A DNA stretch of 64,000 bases from Hygrophila difformis (GCA_030278955.1 JAOANR010000003.1:24257227-24321226); one strand, 5' to 3'. Numbered from the stretch's first letter, positions 45,191 to 56,620 are shown. The notes: generated from the sequence alone by a model not told the origin. Numbers and translations: made by a program.

Positions 45191-45860
45191 GCCAGATGGG
45201 CCGAAGTTGTTCTTTTTGTGGGCTTTTCTATTTTTTTCCCATCTTTTTGTATTTTTGTGGGCTTGTTTATTCTTTTGCCCTATTTTCATTCCTTTTTCTT
45301 TTCTTTTCTTTTTCTCATGTTTTTGGATTTTTCTAAAACATAAATATGTAATAAAATTACATATTTATGCATTTTTCATACCAGCTTATTATTTTTACAA
45401 TTATGCATAAATCAGTCCCATTCGACTGCTTTCTTATTTAATATAAGACCGGAGTGCGATCAAATGCCCGTTTCAGACACGGAAATGGATTGAAAATAAT
45501 GGTCATTTTTTGCCATTATCAGCACGTTCATGCATGGGGGATTTAAATTTTGCGAAACTTTATTTTTATCTTCTTACATTAGACTATAGAATAAACGGGC
45601 CTGTTTAACCCGTGTTTTGACCACGTCTGTCTTATTTACTTTTCCGCTGCAATATTATACTTAAATATTATTTCCGCTGCATTATGATATTATTATTTTT
45701 GAATTATTGTATGGGCTGTTTGCAAATGTTCTAAATATTTTAAATACTGAAATACCTAGCCTTGCATCTCTTTAGTAAGCCGGAGAAACCGTATCTTACT
45801 AGGGAGGTGTGGCGGTGACATCCCGACCTGGGTGACCAAAAACCGGGGTGTTACAGACAA

Positions 45861-46062
45861 TTTATATAAATTATTGGTAGTGTCATATTTTATATTGCTC
45901 GATTACTATACCATGTATACATGTATTCATATAATGCTTAAAATAGTTTACGGGCTTGAAGAATGTAATCACTATAATAAAATAGAACAATTTTATTTGT
46001 TAAATTCGATTTTTTTAGTCACATTTTTCGCATTCTCGCCCATTAGGCGAGGGTAATACTAG
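45861..46062 (+). mobile_element. Second Helitron 3' end
   Basis: A 6-bp stem CTCGCC/GGCGAG with loop CATTA (46035-46051) is followed by a short spacer and CTAG (46059-46062), then T. The remaining 170 bp upstream is AT-rich and is cut at 45855 by the solo LTR, so the rest of this Helitron should lie left of 6781. I could not find its 5' end. Confidence 0.65.
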
Positions 46063-46395
46063 TATTCCAAATAACAATAAAATTTAAAATAAAAAATAGA
46101 GAAATGTTGAAACTTCCTTATCAACATTTATGAATGCCTGGACAAATTGCCGCCTTAATACCATTGAATTATTGTAGCTGTAATTATATTATATTCTAAT
46201 ATGTGTCAGTACATATGTGTATAAATATATGTAACTACTTTATTGAATGATGCAACTACAATTTACTTGGCTTTGGCTTTTGCTCGTCTCTCATCACTAC
46301 CAATTATCAATTCCTCTTTTCCTTCAATCATTAATCTCTGCTTTCCTTTACAAAGCTGTTTTGTAATATCACTATAGTCCACAAATATTCTCTCC
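46063..46395. other. Unassigned AT-rich sequence
   Basis: No ORF, repeat or terminus recognised. Confidence 0.4.
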
Positions 46396-47690
46396 TTGAA
46401 TCAACAATTTTTCCATTGTTCATTATCTTCATATAAGCTACTAGGCAATATTATACAACATGTTATTGAAGCTTTTGACGCATCATCATTTGTATCTTTA
46501 GGCGATGCAGAAGGGGGCTTCTTCAAGTCTGAAACTAGGTTGGCAAGAATGTCAAATAATCTTGTACTGTTTTGTTGCTCTTGCCTTCTTAGTTCCATTT
46601 CCCTTTCTCTTTCTAATCTCCTCTCTTCCAGTTCTTCTTTCCTTAATCTTTTAAACCTACCCATTTCCTCTCTTCTCATCCTTTCCTGCCTATCTCATTC
46701 TTCCTTTCTAATTTTCTCTTGCCTTTCCATCTCCTCCTTTCCGTGCTTTTCCTCAGTTTGTATACTTGCATGCTCTAACTCTATCCTTTTCTGCTCCATT
46801 TCTCTTTGTATATGCTTATCTTCTGACATTTTCTTTACAAGTACTTCCAAGGATTGTGCAAAAATCTGAATTGAAGAGCTCATATTCTGAGATTTATCTA
46901 CAGACACTGTGTTCCTCATTGGTTGCATTGGAAGTTGTGATGGTGCTGAAATTTCTTCAAGCTCCTCATCATCAGGGATTGCATTCAAGGCAGGAGATGC
47001 TGCTGTGATTTTTGATCTTTTAGTTGCAGCTCTAGACTGTAATGATTTAAATCTTGAAGGAAGTTTTGCTTGTCTTCCCTTAGGAGATGGTACTTTAGAT
47101 CATGAACCTTCGAAGGTTTGTTCATGCAAATCCAGTAATTGGTAGACGAATTCTCCTCTTAAAGTGTCAACTGGCAGCGGAATAGGAGGATCTATTCTTA
47201 TGATTTCTGTCAAGAATGGTGCCATAGACACCCCTTGCTTTTCACAAAGTCTTCTAATGAGATTTGGATATGCTAGTGCTGCATCTTCTCTAACTCTTGA
47301 TTTTTTTAACATTGAGCACATGGTGTGCTGCACTACACTTCCTACCTGCCCAAATCAGTGCAAATCATTCAAAAGTTATAGCAGATGGTCCTTGAAAGTT
47401 AGTGGTAGGCCTGAGTTTTGAATAGTAAAAATCCAGTGTTAGCAGATACTTAGGTCTCAAATTCTTCAGTGGGATTTTGTTATGATCAGTTCCTCTGTTT
47501 GTTGAGCAGAATCCTAATGCCATGTTCTTAGCTTTAGCCAACTTATTACCCTGAGTCTTCTTCCTCAAAAGAACTTCGGACCTGACTTCTAGCTATTCCA
47601 GCAAAGGTGCTTGGATTATCTCATTCAAGATTTCTACATTAACCTGCACTATTTTCTCCTGATCCATGTTGTCTCAGCCACTACATCAAA
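46396..47690 (-). pseudogene. Athila-associated ORF remnant (PF20167-like 'putative plant transposon protein')
   Basis: Minus-strand pieces read in order from about 47668: MDQEKIVQVNVEIL, GNKLAKAKNMALGF, a domain ending AYPNLIRRLCEKQGV (about 47240-47290), PPIPLPVDTLRGEF, then a long Lys/Glu/Arg coiled coil (EMERQEKIRKEE, LEEERRLE-like) and DILANLVSDLKKPP. The central LIRRLCEKQGV block resembles the PF20167 family found in Athila-type and other plant retroelement remnants. Stops occur after LLE, after ITFE, after TFEGS and in the coil near 46690. It is not a working gene. It reads away from the Athila LTR that follows, so it belongs to a different, inverted insertion. Family assignment is from memory of the motif only. 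Confidence 0.5.
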
Positions 47691-49349
47691 ATTGGCATAG
47701 AATTTGATATATGCCATTTTTTATGATAATTTTATGCATATGTCAACTTGAAACTTTTGAAAAAAGTGCTAAAAATAGCCTAAATTGGATTAACTTTTGG
47801 AGATGTTGATTTTGTAGGAATGGTGACAATTCCCAACATTGGACAGCCCATTTTGATGTGTTAGGCGTGCCCACGCCTTAGGTCCGGTTCGCAGTTGTGG
47901 GGGCCATGTGAAAAGTATTAAAAATTTGCAGAAAGATCCCTGGGGTTGAAATTAAAGTTTGGATATATTTTCTGACTCAATTGCAAAGGGGATCTCAAAC
48001 TCATTACTTGTAGAAGAGGAAGCACGTTGTTGCAGAATTGGAGAAGGGAAAAGACACGATCTTGAAGACCCGGTCTTGAAGGAAGTGGAGAAACCATGAT
48101 GAAGGGGTTGCTACTCGAAATTGGATCTATAAAATTGGAGGATTGGCGTCTGCCGAGGAGCAGACCAGAGACGCAGAGACAGATTCCAGACTTCCAGATT
48201 TCTCCAACAACGAGATTTCAGACGATCTCTTCCAGATACACCAGATTTAAACACTACTCTGCACTCCAAAATTCCTCTCATCTTTCACAAATTCTCAACC
48301 AACCTTCCACCATTTAATCCACCAGACAGTGGCATTATCTTGGAGGACAACAGCGGTGATTTCCTGGAACAACATCTTCAGCGTTTTGGGGAACATAGGG
48401 GCAGCGAACTTTGAGGCTAATTGGAGGCAACAAAACAGCGTCCCAGGGCAGTGTTCTGGGCATTCTTTGGCCCTTGATTTTGGTGAATTCTTGTTTAAGT
48501 TTTGAAATTATTGGGCAATGTTGAATCCTTTTGGCTTTGTTGGGATTGTTATGGATTGTGAGTAGATATTTTTTCTAGCTTGGTATTGAATTAATTTTGG
48601 GATATTGAATTGTGAAACTTTGATTTGGTTTAATTTGAATGTTTATTTGTTATGGGTATTTCCAATTTCTCTATGTTGCAAGGTTAGAATTCTAGAATTA
48701 ATATTTGTGGCCACATGTTAATTTGTGAATTCATTGCTATATTGAAGTTCTTCATCCGTAATTGTGTTGAAATTCGATTGGAGTAGTAAACTAGAGGAGA
48801 ACCCTCTAGGGGAAATTGGAATCAATATTGAACATGTCCTCGTAGGAATTTATATTGAATTGGACTTTTCTTGTATGTAATGCTACTGAATTTGTAATCA
48901 TATGGTCGTACCTAGGGTTCTCTTTCAATTAGGCAATTAGCTAATGGTCGTACCTTGGCTAACGATAAAGTAAGAAAAAGTTGGTTGTGAACGCGTGTAG
49001 ATCAACTATAACCAATTTATCCATTGAACTAATGAACATTGTTTATGGTTGATGATCAATGCATATGTCCCAAATGAAAATTCATCTCCAAGCTAGATCG
49101 TTTGATTATTGGAAGTTTGATAGTTTGTTTTTGCATTGTTAGTTTAGATTTCTTTTATTTCTCTTTTGTTAGAATTAGTTGTTATTCAAAAATCCCCCCT
49201 CTTTATATCTATATATATTTTATAAATAATCAATTTATTAAATCCTTGTTTGCATCCCTTCGGAGACGAACTTACTCACCACACTACATTTATTATTGTT
49301 TGTGACGTAGGACTAATATATATTTTTGCAGCTTTGCGACGAGCAAACA
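47691..49349 (+). repeat. Probable 5' LTR of an older Athila element (start uncertain)
   Basis: The 3' edge is fixed by the primer site at 49355; the LTR would end GAGCAAACA at about 49349. The start is not clear. A plausible TG tip is in TGTTAGGCGTGCCCACGCC near 47859, which also holds a small hairpin. The sequence 48850-49300 (paired gtcgtacct motifs; CATCCCTTCGGAGACGAAC) has the character of an Athila U5. Nothing in it looks coding; the ORF at 48096-48317 has no recognisable features. Confidence 0.5.
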
Positions 49350-49354
49350 ATTTT

Positions 49355-49372
49355 TGGCGCCGTTGCCGGGGA
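49355..49372 (+). other. Primer binding site of the older Athila
   Basis: TGGCGCCGTTGCCGGGGA, the usual Athila/Tat primer site, complementary to a plant tRNA 3' end (tRNA-Asp by family convention). Confidence 0.8.
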
Positions 49373-49458
49373 CGCCATTAAGGATTTAGATACTTTGGTT
49401 ATTTTATTTATTTTATTTTATTATACATATATTATTGTTTATTACTGCTTACTAGTTT

Positions 49459-49835
49459 ATGCCTCGAACAAAACATGGTGCTGAACGAAATTTTGATCCT
49501 GAAATTGAAAAGACTGCACGTCGTTTGAAGAAGGAAGGTAGAGAGCGAAGAAGAGCAGAGAAAGCAGCCGTTCTTTCACCACTGATTAGTTTGGCAGTCC
49601 AAATTGCAGAAGATTCTAGCTCATCGGATTCTGAGGATAGCAAGGAACTAGAAGAAGAAGTTGATATCAGGCACAAATGGCACAACAAAGGACATTAAGG
49701 GAGCTAGCAGCTCCTGATTTGGCTCAACAGCCTTTGTGTATCACTTTTCCTACTGTAGCCGAAAATGCGGCATCTGTGCTTAAAACTGGGCAAATACATT
49801 TATTACCTTCTTTCCATGGTCTTTCAGGTGAGGAA
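49459..49835 (+). pseudogene. Athila gag 5' part, frameshifted and cut by the next Athila insertion
   Basis: Starts MPRTKHGAERNFDPEIEKTA, parallel to the gag start at 54725 (both have EIEK.ARRL then an Arg-rich helix and SPLIS/SPSTS). The frame breaks near 49665. The continuation MAQQRTLRELAAPDLAQQP (from 49677) through GQIHLLPSFHGLSGE is typical Athila gag. It is interrupted at 49835 by the LTR of the younger element; the 5 bp aggaa (49831-49835) should be its target duplication. Confidence 0.8.
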
Positions 49836-50179
49836 TGATAATGGCCAGAAATGACCATTATTTTCAATCCATTTCCGTATCTGAAACGGGCATTTGATCG
49901 CATACCGGTCTTATATTAAATAAGAAAGCAGTTGAATTGGACTGATTTATGCATAATTGTAAAAATATTGAGCTGGTATGAAAAATGCATAAATATGTAA
50001 TTTTATTACATATTTATGTTAGAAAAATCCAAAAACATGAGAAAAAGAAAAGAAAAGAAAAAGGAAACAAAAAGATGGGCAAAATAATAAACAAGCCCAC
50101 AAAAATACAAAAAGATGGGAAAAGATAGAAAAGCCCACAAAAAGAACAATTTTGGCCCATCTGGCCCATTCAGCTCTGT

Positions 50180-50520
50180 CTGGGGACATCTGGTCGAGGA
50201 ACCCTGGTCGAGGACCATGGTTCCGCGACACAGGAGAGATTCGCGACCCAGCATGCAACATGAAGAAGAAGACCAGTCTGGGAACCTCCGGTCGAGGAAC
50301 CCTGGTCGAGGACCATGGTTTCGCGACACGACCAAGGTTCCGCGCCACCAACACCTTGGAGGCCAAGCCATGTCCCAGTCGAGGAACCCTGGTCCATGCA
50401 TTAGCGACAAGGGCATGTTCCGCGACACAGACGCACCAATAGAGACACAAGACCCAGTCGAGAAGCCTTGCCACATGCAGCCCTGTCCCGCGACACAAGG
50501 TGATTCCGCGACACAGTTGT
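50180..50520 (+). repeat. TCGCG/GTCGAGG modular block 1
   Basis: Reverse-oriented equivalent of 44860-45190, ending about 70 bp before the TATA box. Modules such as GTCGAGGAACCCTGG and TTCGCGACAC or TTCCGCGACA alternate. Confidence 0.7.
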
Positions 50521-50586
50521 GATGTGTGTGATGTCTTGAGACACAGTGGGCCTCAGATCAAGCCCATGGGCCTAGGGCTCCCCTCC

Positions 50587-50594
50587 TATAAATA
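50587..50594 (+). promoter_or_regulatory. TATA box of the younger Athila LTR
   Basis: TATAAATA in CCTCCTATAAATATGAGGAG, conserved in the solo LTR. Confidence 0.65.
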
Positions 50595-51229
50595 TGAGGA
50601 GACCCCCATGAGCTCGTGGTGAAAAAAGTTAGAATTTCATTCTCTTGAAGACACTGTTGGAGAATCCCTCTCTAGGTAGTCTTAGTTTAGGTTTATTTTC
50701 ATTTTTTTTGTATTATTTAATTATGTCCATAGTTTAGCTTAGTTTAGAGTTTTGTTTTGTGTTTTACTGTTTCAGTAGATAGTTAGCCAGTTTGATACCA
50801 TGTTTTTCATTCTAACTTTGTTTTTAGGGTTTTGTAACACCCAAATCATGGGTGTTAACAAACCCCATTAATAAAATGGGAAAATATTCACCAAGTTGTG
50901 TCCCAAAATCATGAAATGGGTCTCATAAACCCATGGATTTTTACTGCTTTCCTTTTATTTGGGTCATTTGACTCCTATTGCTTTTTGTCTCTTATTTTTG
51001 AATATGTAGTATGTTTATGCGTGGTTGAACCCTGGATTAGGTTTGCTTTATTTTAAATTCTGTTTGAGTAGATTTAATCCTGTTCTAGCATGTTCTTGTA
51101 GACTTTTAAATTCTGTTTGGGTAGTGTAGTTTAGAATAGCTTTTTAATCCGAAATGGGGTGAGATCACACTTTTTGCATGCTACTGTTCAACTTTGCTTT
51201 TTCTGACTTGGGTCCTGAACCACCCATGT

Positions 51230-51680
51230 CGCTAACCGACTCCTGTCGCTAAACCACGTTTATCGACAGGAGGGTGTTCCGCGACATGGACGTCTAAGGA
51301 CACTTGTCTTCATTATTTGAAAACCCTTGGTCGCTAAACACCTTGTCGCGGACCCACGGTCCTCGACTCAACCATGCTTAGCGACCAGGAACCAAACTCG
51401 TCATTTTCATCTGCATGGCTCCAGTCGCGGAACACCCTTGTCGCGGACCCATGGTCCGCGACTCAACCTCTATTCCGAGACAGGAAATTATGCCTTGCAT
51501 ATTTATTTTGAAAACCCCAGTCGCTAGACATCCTGTCGCGGAGCCATGCTCCGCGACACAATTCCAGGTTAGCGAATGGGAACCAAAATACTTAGAAATT
51601 TCCAGAGCAACCCTGTGTCGCTAAACACCTGTCGCGGACCCACGGTCCGCGACACAACTTTTGCTTAGTGACACAAGGTG
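51230..51680 (+). repeat. TCGCG modular block 2
   Basis: Nearly perfect palindromes such as TCGCGGACC-CA-CGGTCCGCGA and TCGCGGAGC-AT-GCTCCGCGA recur, separated by GTCGCTAAACA-type spacers. About 95 bp downstream, CCCTATTTAATCCC resembles a weaker TATA element, so this may be a second promoter. Confidence 0.7.
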
Positions 51681-53045
51681 AAACTTTGCCCAAATTTTTG
51701 TAAATCTGTCGAGGCACCCATGTCGAGGGTCTAGGCCCATGACACCATTTATGGTATCTCGACAGAATCCTCCTCCCTATTTAATCCCAAAATTCTGATC
51801 TTCTACCCTCCATTATATTGCAAAAACTCACATCTGAATCCCACGGATTAAGATGTAATACCCTAGAATTGCAATATAAGGCATTATGCTGCCAAAATTT
51901 TGATTCTCCATTTCCACCTGTTAATTAATTAAACCCTCTAGTCATTAATGATTGATGATTCTAATTAGCAATAATTAAATCACTAATTGTTGTGATTAAA
52001 GGACCTTTGTTCAATTGCCATTAAAACAATTTTCCATAAACAAAATCATGATGTCTTAAACAGATAATCCGGACTGTAATTAATTATGGTAGGAGGGATT
52101 ATTTAAGCCATCAATTATGGATTGATTCCATTACCTTGCATGAGAAACCAATGTCTCTCATGCAAGCTCTTCTCTTTATGTCATTTTATTTTATCCTTTG
52201 CGTATTGTATGTAACAACTAGTAAAGAATACATCAGACTAATGTTGGCGGGTATTCCCTTACGGATAACTAGCTCGTATTCTGGGTATTAGTTACTAAGT
52301 GTTATTTTGCATGGTCTGGATGGCAGTCAGTGGAAGCCTTGGCGGTTCGTCCATCCGGGACTATAATAGCTGCTCAGCTGATTCTTATCTGGATACAGTT
52401 TTATTTTATTTATCTTAATTTCCAAACCCAAATTCCAATCTGTAATAAAACTCTGCTAATGTCTGTCAACATTAGCTGATAAGTACTTCAGAGAGGAAGC
52501 ATGTAGGTTTTTATTCGAATTCACAGACAGTGGAGGCCCAACTGGCATTGACACTGCCAATACAGGGTCTAAGCTGTCTAAATTCGCTTCATCCGAGTAA
52601 TTGGGAAATTGGACGGTAGATGTTTACAGTCCACCCGATTATTCTGCCAGTACTTTGGTCTCCTGACCACTTCATCTCTGTGTTTCACCTTCTGTCTAGA
52701 CCCGCCCCTATATTTTGGGTCAGTTAATTTTACACTTCCATATATCCGTATGCATGCTATTATTATGTATTAATGTGGTCTAAACTATTTTGGGATCCTT
52801 CCCTTGGACAATAGAAGTCTAGATCTCAAACAGATATTGCATATTAAATTTCCAATAAAAACCCCTTTATAAAATCCGGATCTGAGTAAGGGATAAATTC
52901 TTCAGTTATGACTAATTCATATTTTATCAAGGGTTGATTTTGGGAAATTAGAAGCAGAGTCAGCGATTAGGTCTCATCTAGACTGAAAGGATCTGTGTTT
53001 TAACTGAGAGTCTAGTACCTGTTTAGGGAATGGTTTTCAAACTCA

Positions 53046-53321
53046 TTATTTTCCAAAATTGCTGTTTGTTGGGAATCTAAGATTAAATATTACACCGAGA
53101 TGGGGTCCACTTGGACTCAAATACAGTATAGTAAATAATCTTAGAGGAACATCATCCAGGCCTTGGTTATTTTCTAAGATAGGGTTGAGTTTTCTTTCAA
53201 CTGCTATCATCTTCTGCCAAAGCCTATTTTTGAGTCCTGAGTGAGTGCATCCGGAACGAACTAATTTATTAGTTCGTTTCATTAGTTTGTATCTCATAAC
53301 CACCCGGAAGAAAGTGAACAC
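53046..53321 (-). CDS. Antisense ORF in the Athila LTR, counterpart of 21134-21448
   Basis: 91 residues, opposite to the element's sense. It matches the other copy over almost its full length with substitutions only. No domain recognised; coding status doubtful. Confidence 0.2.
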   Translation of the reverse strand: MFTFFRVVMRYKLMKRTNKLVRSGCTHSGLKNRLWQKMIAVERKLNPILENNQGLDDVPLRLFTILYLSPSGPHLGVIFNLRFPTNSNFGK

Positions 53322-54179
53322 ACGAGTAGTTCACCAAGAGCCGGGAATTCTTGATCCATACCCCTTCATTCTGATGGGGAGCTATCTTTTACTACCAGGG
53401 TCAGACCTTCAAAACCTCCGAGTGATAGGTTTTAAATGCTTTCTTTACTGCTTTCTTTAAACGCTTTCGTTAGAGGTCACTCGGTTGTATTGAGAGTTGT
53501 GTAACTGTTACTAGGATTGATAGTTAAGGGATAGTTCAGGCTTGATTAGAATCTTTGGGTGTGACATGGGAGAATGATAGTAGTACTTGGCATTTCAATA
53601 AATGATTTGTCAGGTGTTGCTTGTCCACCACAGGTGAAGTAACATACCCAGGCCAGGACAGTTACAAATCTGTGGTATCTTAGAATTTGCTGTCTTAAGA
53701 ACATGTAAACTCATACTATAAGTACCTGTCTGTTAAAGGGAACGCAGTATTGAGGGCATGAGAATTAGCTATCTAACAGGATTATCCCAAACAAAGATCT
53801 GTGTATAAAAATGGAAGTTTAATACTGCTGTATCTAAATCTTGTCCAGTTTTTATTCTTTTCTTCCTGTCCCTTCTGTCTACATTGTGATTCAGCTTCAC
53901 AGCTAGCATAATGTAAATTTTCACTGCTTTCATAGATAGCATTTATCGCATTTTTTAGAATAACTTTACCCGCTTTCTAGAATAGACTTATTTGCTTTGT
54001 AGAATAAATTTAAACGCTTTTATAGTTTAGTTTAAATTCATGCCAGTAGTTGTTAATCACTTTTCAAACCAATTGGAGCAATACGAATGGAAAATCTAGT
54101 AAAACGACGTGGGCCCTGCTTCTATCGCACATCCTCCAGTGAACGATCCGGTCTTACTATAAATTACTGCAATTTTTGA

Positions 54180-54566
54180 CACCGTGCGCTTTCGGGCCAC
54201 AGTTTCTTAACACTAGTAATAAAAACGTGACAACCTATAAATATATCCCTAATCCCAACTCCGCCATCATAAATTGGTTTCATTAAATAAAATCGAAAAC
54301 CAGGGTTATGATTTTTCAGAAAATACTCATGAAGTGGGAACTTGTCAAAAGTTTCATGGCAAGGATCTTCAAGGCATAAAATTGTCAGAAATTTCGTCCC
54401 GGGAAGGTTCGTGATGCCAGTTGAACTCAAAGTTTACCCTCATGAGTAATAAAAAAGTGGAATATATCCTTAAACCCCGTTCCCACGACTCATAACTCTT
54501 CTCTTTTAATAAATTTAACCTGGGATATTTTAGAAATACTCGTGTGGGAAATTGTCAAAAGTTTCA
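54180..54566 (+). repeat. Duplicated LTR 3' end
   Basis: A first unit ends CTTGTCAAAAGTTTCA at about 54355 followed by TGGCAAGG. A second, diverged unit ends ATTGTCAAAAGTTTCA at 54566 followed by the real primer site TGGCGCCG. Each contains GTAATAAAAA...TATATCC...AATACTC. The solo LTR has one unit only. Confidence 0.75.
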
Positions 54567-54584
54567 TGGCGCCGTTGCCGGGGA
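54567..54584 (+). other. Primer binding site of the younger Athila
   Basis: TGGCGCCGTTGCCGGGGA immediately after the LTR; identical to the older element's site at 49355. Confidence 0.85.
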
Positions 54585-54724
54585 GGATGCAACGCCGTTT
54601 TATTAGAGAATTACATTCCTCATTGCTCCTAGTTAGCTTATACATATAAATATAAATATTCACCCCAAAACCCATTCTAACCTGGGGAATGTGCAGGTAC
54701 CGTCATTATTGAAGCCGTTGTTCT

Positions 54725-56620
54725 ATGCAGAGGAGGAAGCAGACGCCAGCCGAAATCCCGTATAACGCAGAGATAGAAAAGATAGCTCGACGTCTTAGGG
54801 CGGAGACTAAACGGAGACGGGAACGGGAAAGACAGGCACTACTTTCACCAAGCACCAGTAGCGACATCTCTGATATGGCCAACCCTGACCTTCCCCCAAT
54901 CCTTCCACCCAAGCCACCACTTCACAACATCGAGGAAGACCCCGAGGATGCTGATAACGATGATTTGGATGATCCCCCTCCTCAGATCATACAAGGAGGC
55001 GGGAACCCACCAAACATTGAACAGCAACACTTCGAGGCACCTCCTCCCAACCCGAACCCCCAAAACCCACCAAACAACCAAAACCACCAAAACTTCCAAA
55101 ACCAGCAAAATCAGCAGTACCAGAATCCCCATCAGAATCCCCCAAATCCTAATGACTTCAATGATCCAAGGAACTACTATATGCATCAGAACTACTACCC
55201 ACAACAGTATCAAGGAGGAGTTGAGAACAATCAACAAGCAGCAGCCGCTGATTACATGCAGCCAATCTTGGAGCCATATTTGAACATTCCTGGACAAGCT
55301 CCGTTCTTGGCCAGGAATTTCGAATTGAAGCCAGCCCTCATCAATCGTGTTCAGAGCAACCAGTGCGCAGGGGCAAGTCATGAAGATCCCCATGATCATC
55401 TGCAGACTTTCCTGGAACTATGTGATACGATCAAAAACCATGATGTATCTGCTAACACCATTCGATTGAGGTTGTTTCCTTTCTCTCTGACTAGCGGGGC
55501 GAAAACATGGTACAAATCACTGCCCGTGACTCAGAGGTCTACATGGGAGGACGTGATCAGAAATTTCTTGACAAAGTACTTCCCGGAGTCCAAGGTGGAT
55601 TAATGCCGCTCTAAGATTGCGGAATTCAAGATGAAACCAGACGAGTCCCTGTATGATGCAAAGGAACGGTTCTTCAACTTGCTCAGGAAATGCCCCCAGC
55701 ATGGTTTCCATGATTGGGAGAAATTGAGAAAGTTCTATAGCGGTTTGACCCCAGCATGGAAGAACATGCTTGATGTTGCTGGTGGTCAACACCTGCTATA
55801 CATTCCCATGGATCAAGCTTGGGCCAAGATTGAAGCAATGAGTGTAAACAGATCTGTTCTTTCTGATGATGTTAATTCCCCTCCCCCTCGTGGTTTGTGT
55901 GCTGTAGGTACAACAGGGAAATCAGATATTGAAAAGCTGCAAGAACAGGTGGCAGCACTGTCTGTTAATCAGGGAGCTGGGAGCTCCACTCAAGGGCAGC
56001 AAACGGATGTAATTTGTGGACTGTGTCAAGGTGCTCACGCAACTGACACATGCGAACAGCTTACAGCTGAAAGCTGTAACTTTGCAGGGGCTTTCCCAAA
56101 CAGGCACCCAAACTTATCATACTCAAACAATAATGCCCTCAATTCCCACCTCTTGAACAAGCCACAAAAGCAGCAATTCAATCCTCAGCAGAACCAAGGA
56201 TTCAATCAGAACAGGGGACAGAACTTTCAGAACCCAGGTTTCCAACCTCAGATCCAACAGAGGCCTCCTCAAAATTTCCAACAGCCCACCCAGAACTTCC
56301 AAAATTTTCAGCCCCAAAACTTCCAGCCTCAATTTATCCCGAACCAAGGTCAATGGAACCAAAACCAGAATCAGAATCAAAATCAAAAGCCCCCTTCAAG
56401 GCTGGAGAATTTGATGACTGATTTTATCACTAGCCAGAAGGAGATTAACACTCAGCTGCAGGCTTCCATCATAAATGTGGAGACCCAAGTTACTCAGATG
56501 GCTAATGAAATGCAGAAAAGGGATAAAGGAACATTGCCAAGCACTGCGGAAAAGAACCCGCAATGCAAAGCAATAACTTTGAAATCTGGGAAGACACTGG
56601 CTGGACCAAGGGAGAGGATG
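54725..56620 (+). pseudogene. Athila gag, interrupted by a stop codon and a frameshift
   Basis: The capsid-nucleocapsid part of the polyprotein starts at the ATG at 54725 (MQRRKQTPAEIPYNAEIEK) with a basic helix. A Pro/Asn/Gln-rich linker (about residues 100-165) is followed by the Retrotrans_gag region (LARNFELKPALIN, DPHDHLQTFLEL, WYKSLP). The frame ends at TAA 55601-55603 (KVD stop), where the copy at the window start has GAA (KVDE): one base change. The same frame resumes to about 56600 with a CGLCQGAHATDTC knuckle, another Asn/Gln-rich stretch and the conserved [14 protein letters not shown]. There the reading passes to the pol frame by a -1 (or +2) shift within ccaagggagagg. A full Gag cannot be made from this copy. 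Confidence 0.85.

Larger units (their letters stand above)
20140..45521 (-). mobile_element. Solo LTR of an Athila element, split by two nested insertions
   Basis: On the minus strand it starts TGATAATGGC at 45521 and ends CAAAAGTTTCA at 20140, flanked by gcacg (20135-20139, 45522-45526). After removing the nested insertions it is about 4.3 kb and collinear with the 5' LTR at 49836-54566. There is no internal domain. The interruptions are 21700-26231 and 27647-44171. It lies inside the solo Tekay-type LTR, at a site whose uninterrupted form (GTGAGCACG...) can be read near 8975 in the other LTR copy. Confidence 0.92.
6781..45855 (+). mobile_element. Solo LTR of a Tekay-type Ty3/gypsy element, split by nested insertions
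   Basis: The LTR begins TGTAATACCCGAG at 6781 and ends CCGGGGTGTTACA at 45855, flanked by the 5-bp duplication gacaa (6776-6780, 45856-45860). Its own sequence is only 6781-8648, 19752-20139 and 45527-45855, about 2.6 kb in total, which matches the 2,598-bp LTRs of the related element at 8649-19746. No internal domain is present, so this is a solo LTR left by LTR-LTR recombination. It was then hit at 8648 and at 20139. It is the outermost, and hence oldest, layer of the stack. Confidence 0.9.
49836..54566 (+). repeat. 5' LTR of the younger Athila (4,731 bp)
   Basis: TGATAATGGC...CAAAAGTTTCA followed immediately by the primer site. Collinear with the solo LTR at 20140-45521 but longer because of an extra 3' segment (54356-54566) and more TCGCG modules at 51230-51680. 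Contains two promoter-like blocks, the first with a clear TATA box. Confidence 0.9.

Noticed and set aside
44878..45410. Overlapping ORFs up to 176 aa on both strands (also 50006-50522)
   Set aside because: All frames are open because of the TCGCG/GTCGAGG repeats; peptides are repetitive (PRPG, SSTRVPRP) and mirrored in both LTR copies.
50834..50862. Small inverted repeat TGTAACACCCA...TGGGTGTTAACA inside the Athila LTR, resembling Tekay LTR tips
   Set aside because: Present at the same place in both Athila LTRs, only about 28 bp long, with no duplication; insufficient to call an insertion footprint.
54845..55399. 184-aa minus-strand ORF opposite Athila gag
   Set aside because: Leu/Val-rich shadow of the Asn/Gln/Pro-rich gag linker.
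56563..56620. Programmed frameshift between gag and pol of the Athila
   Set aside because: No slippery heptamer or following structure is evident, and the gag frame already contains a stop; a mutation is the simpler reading.
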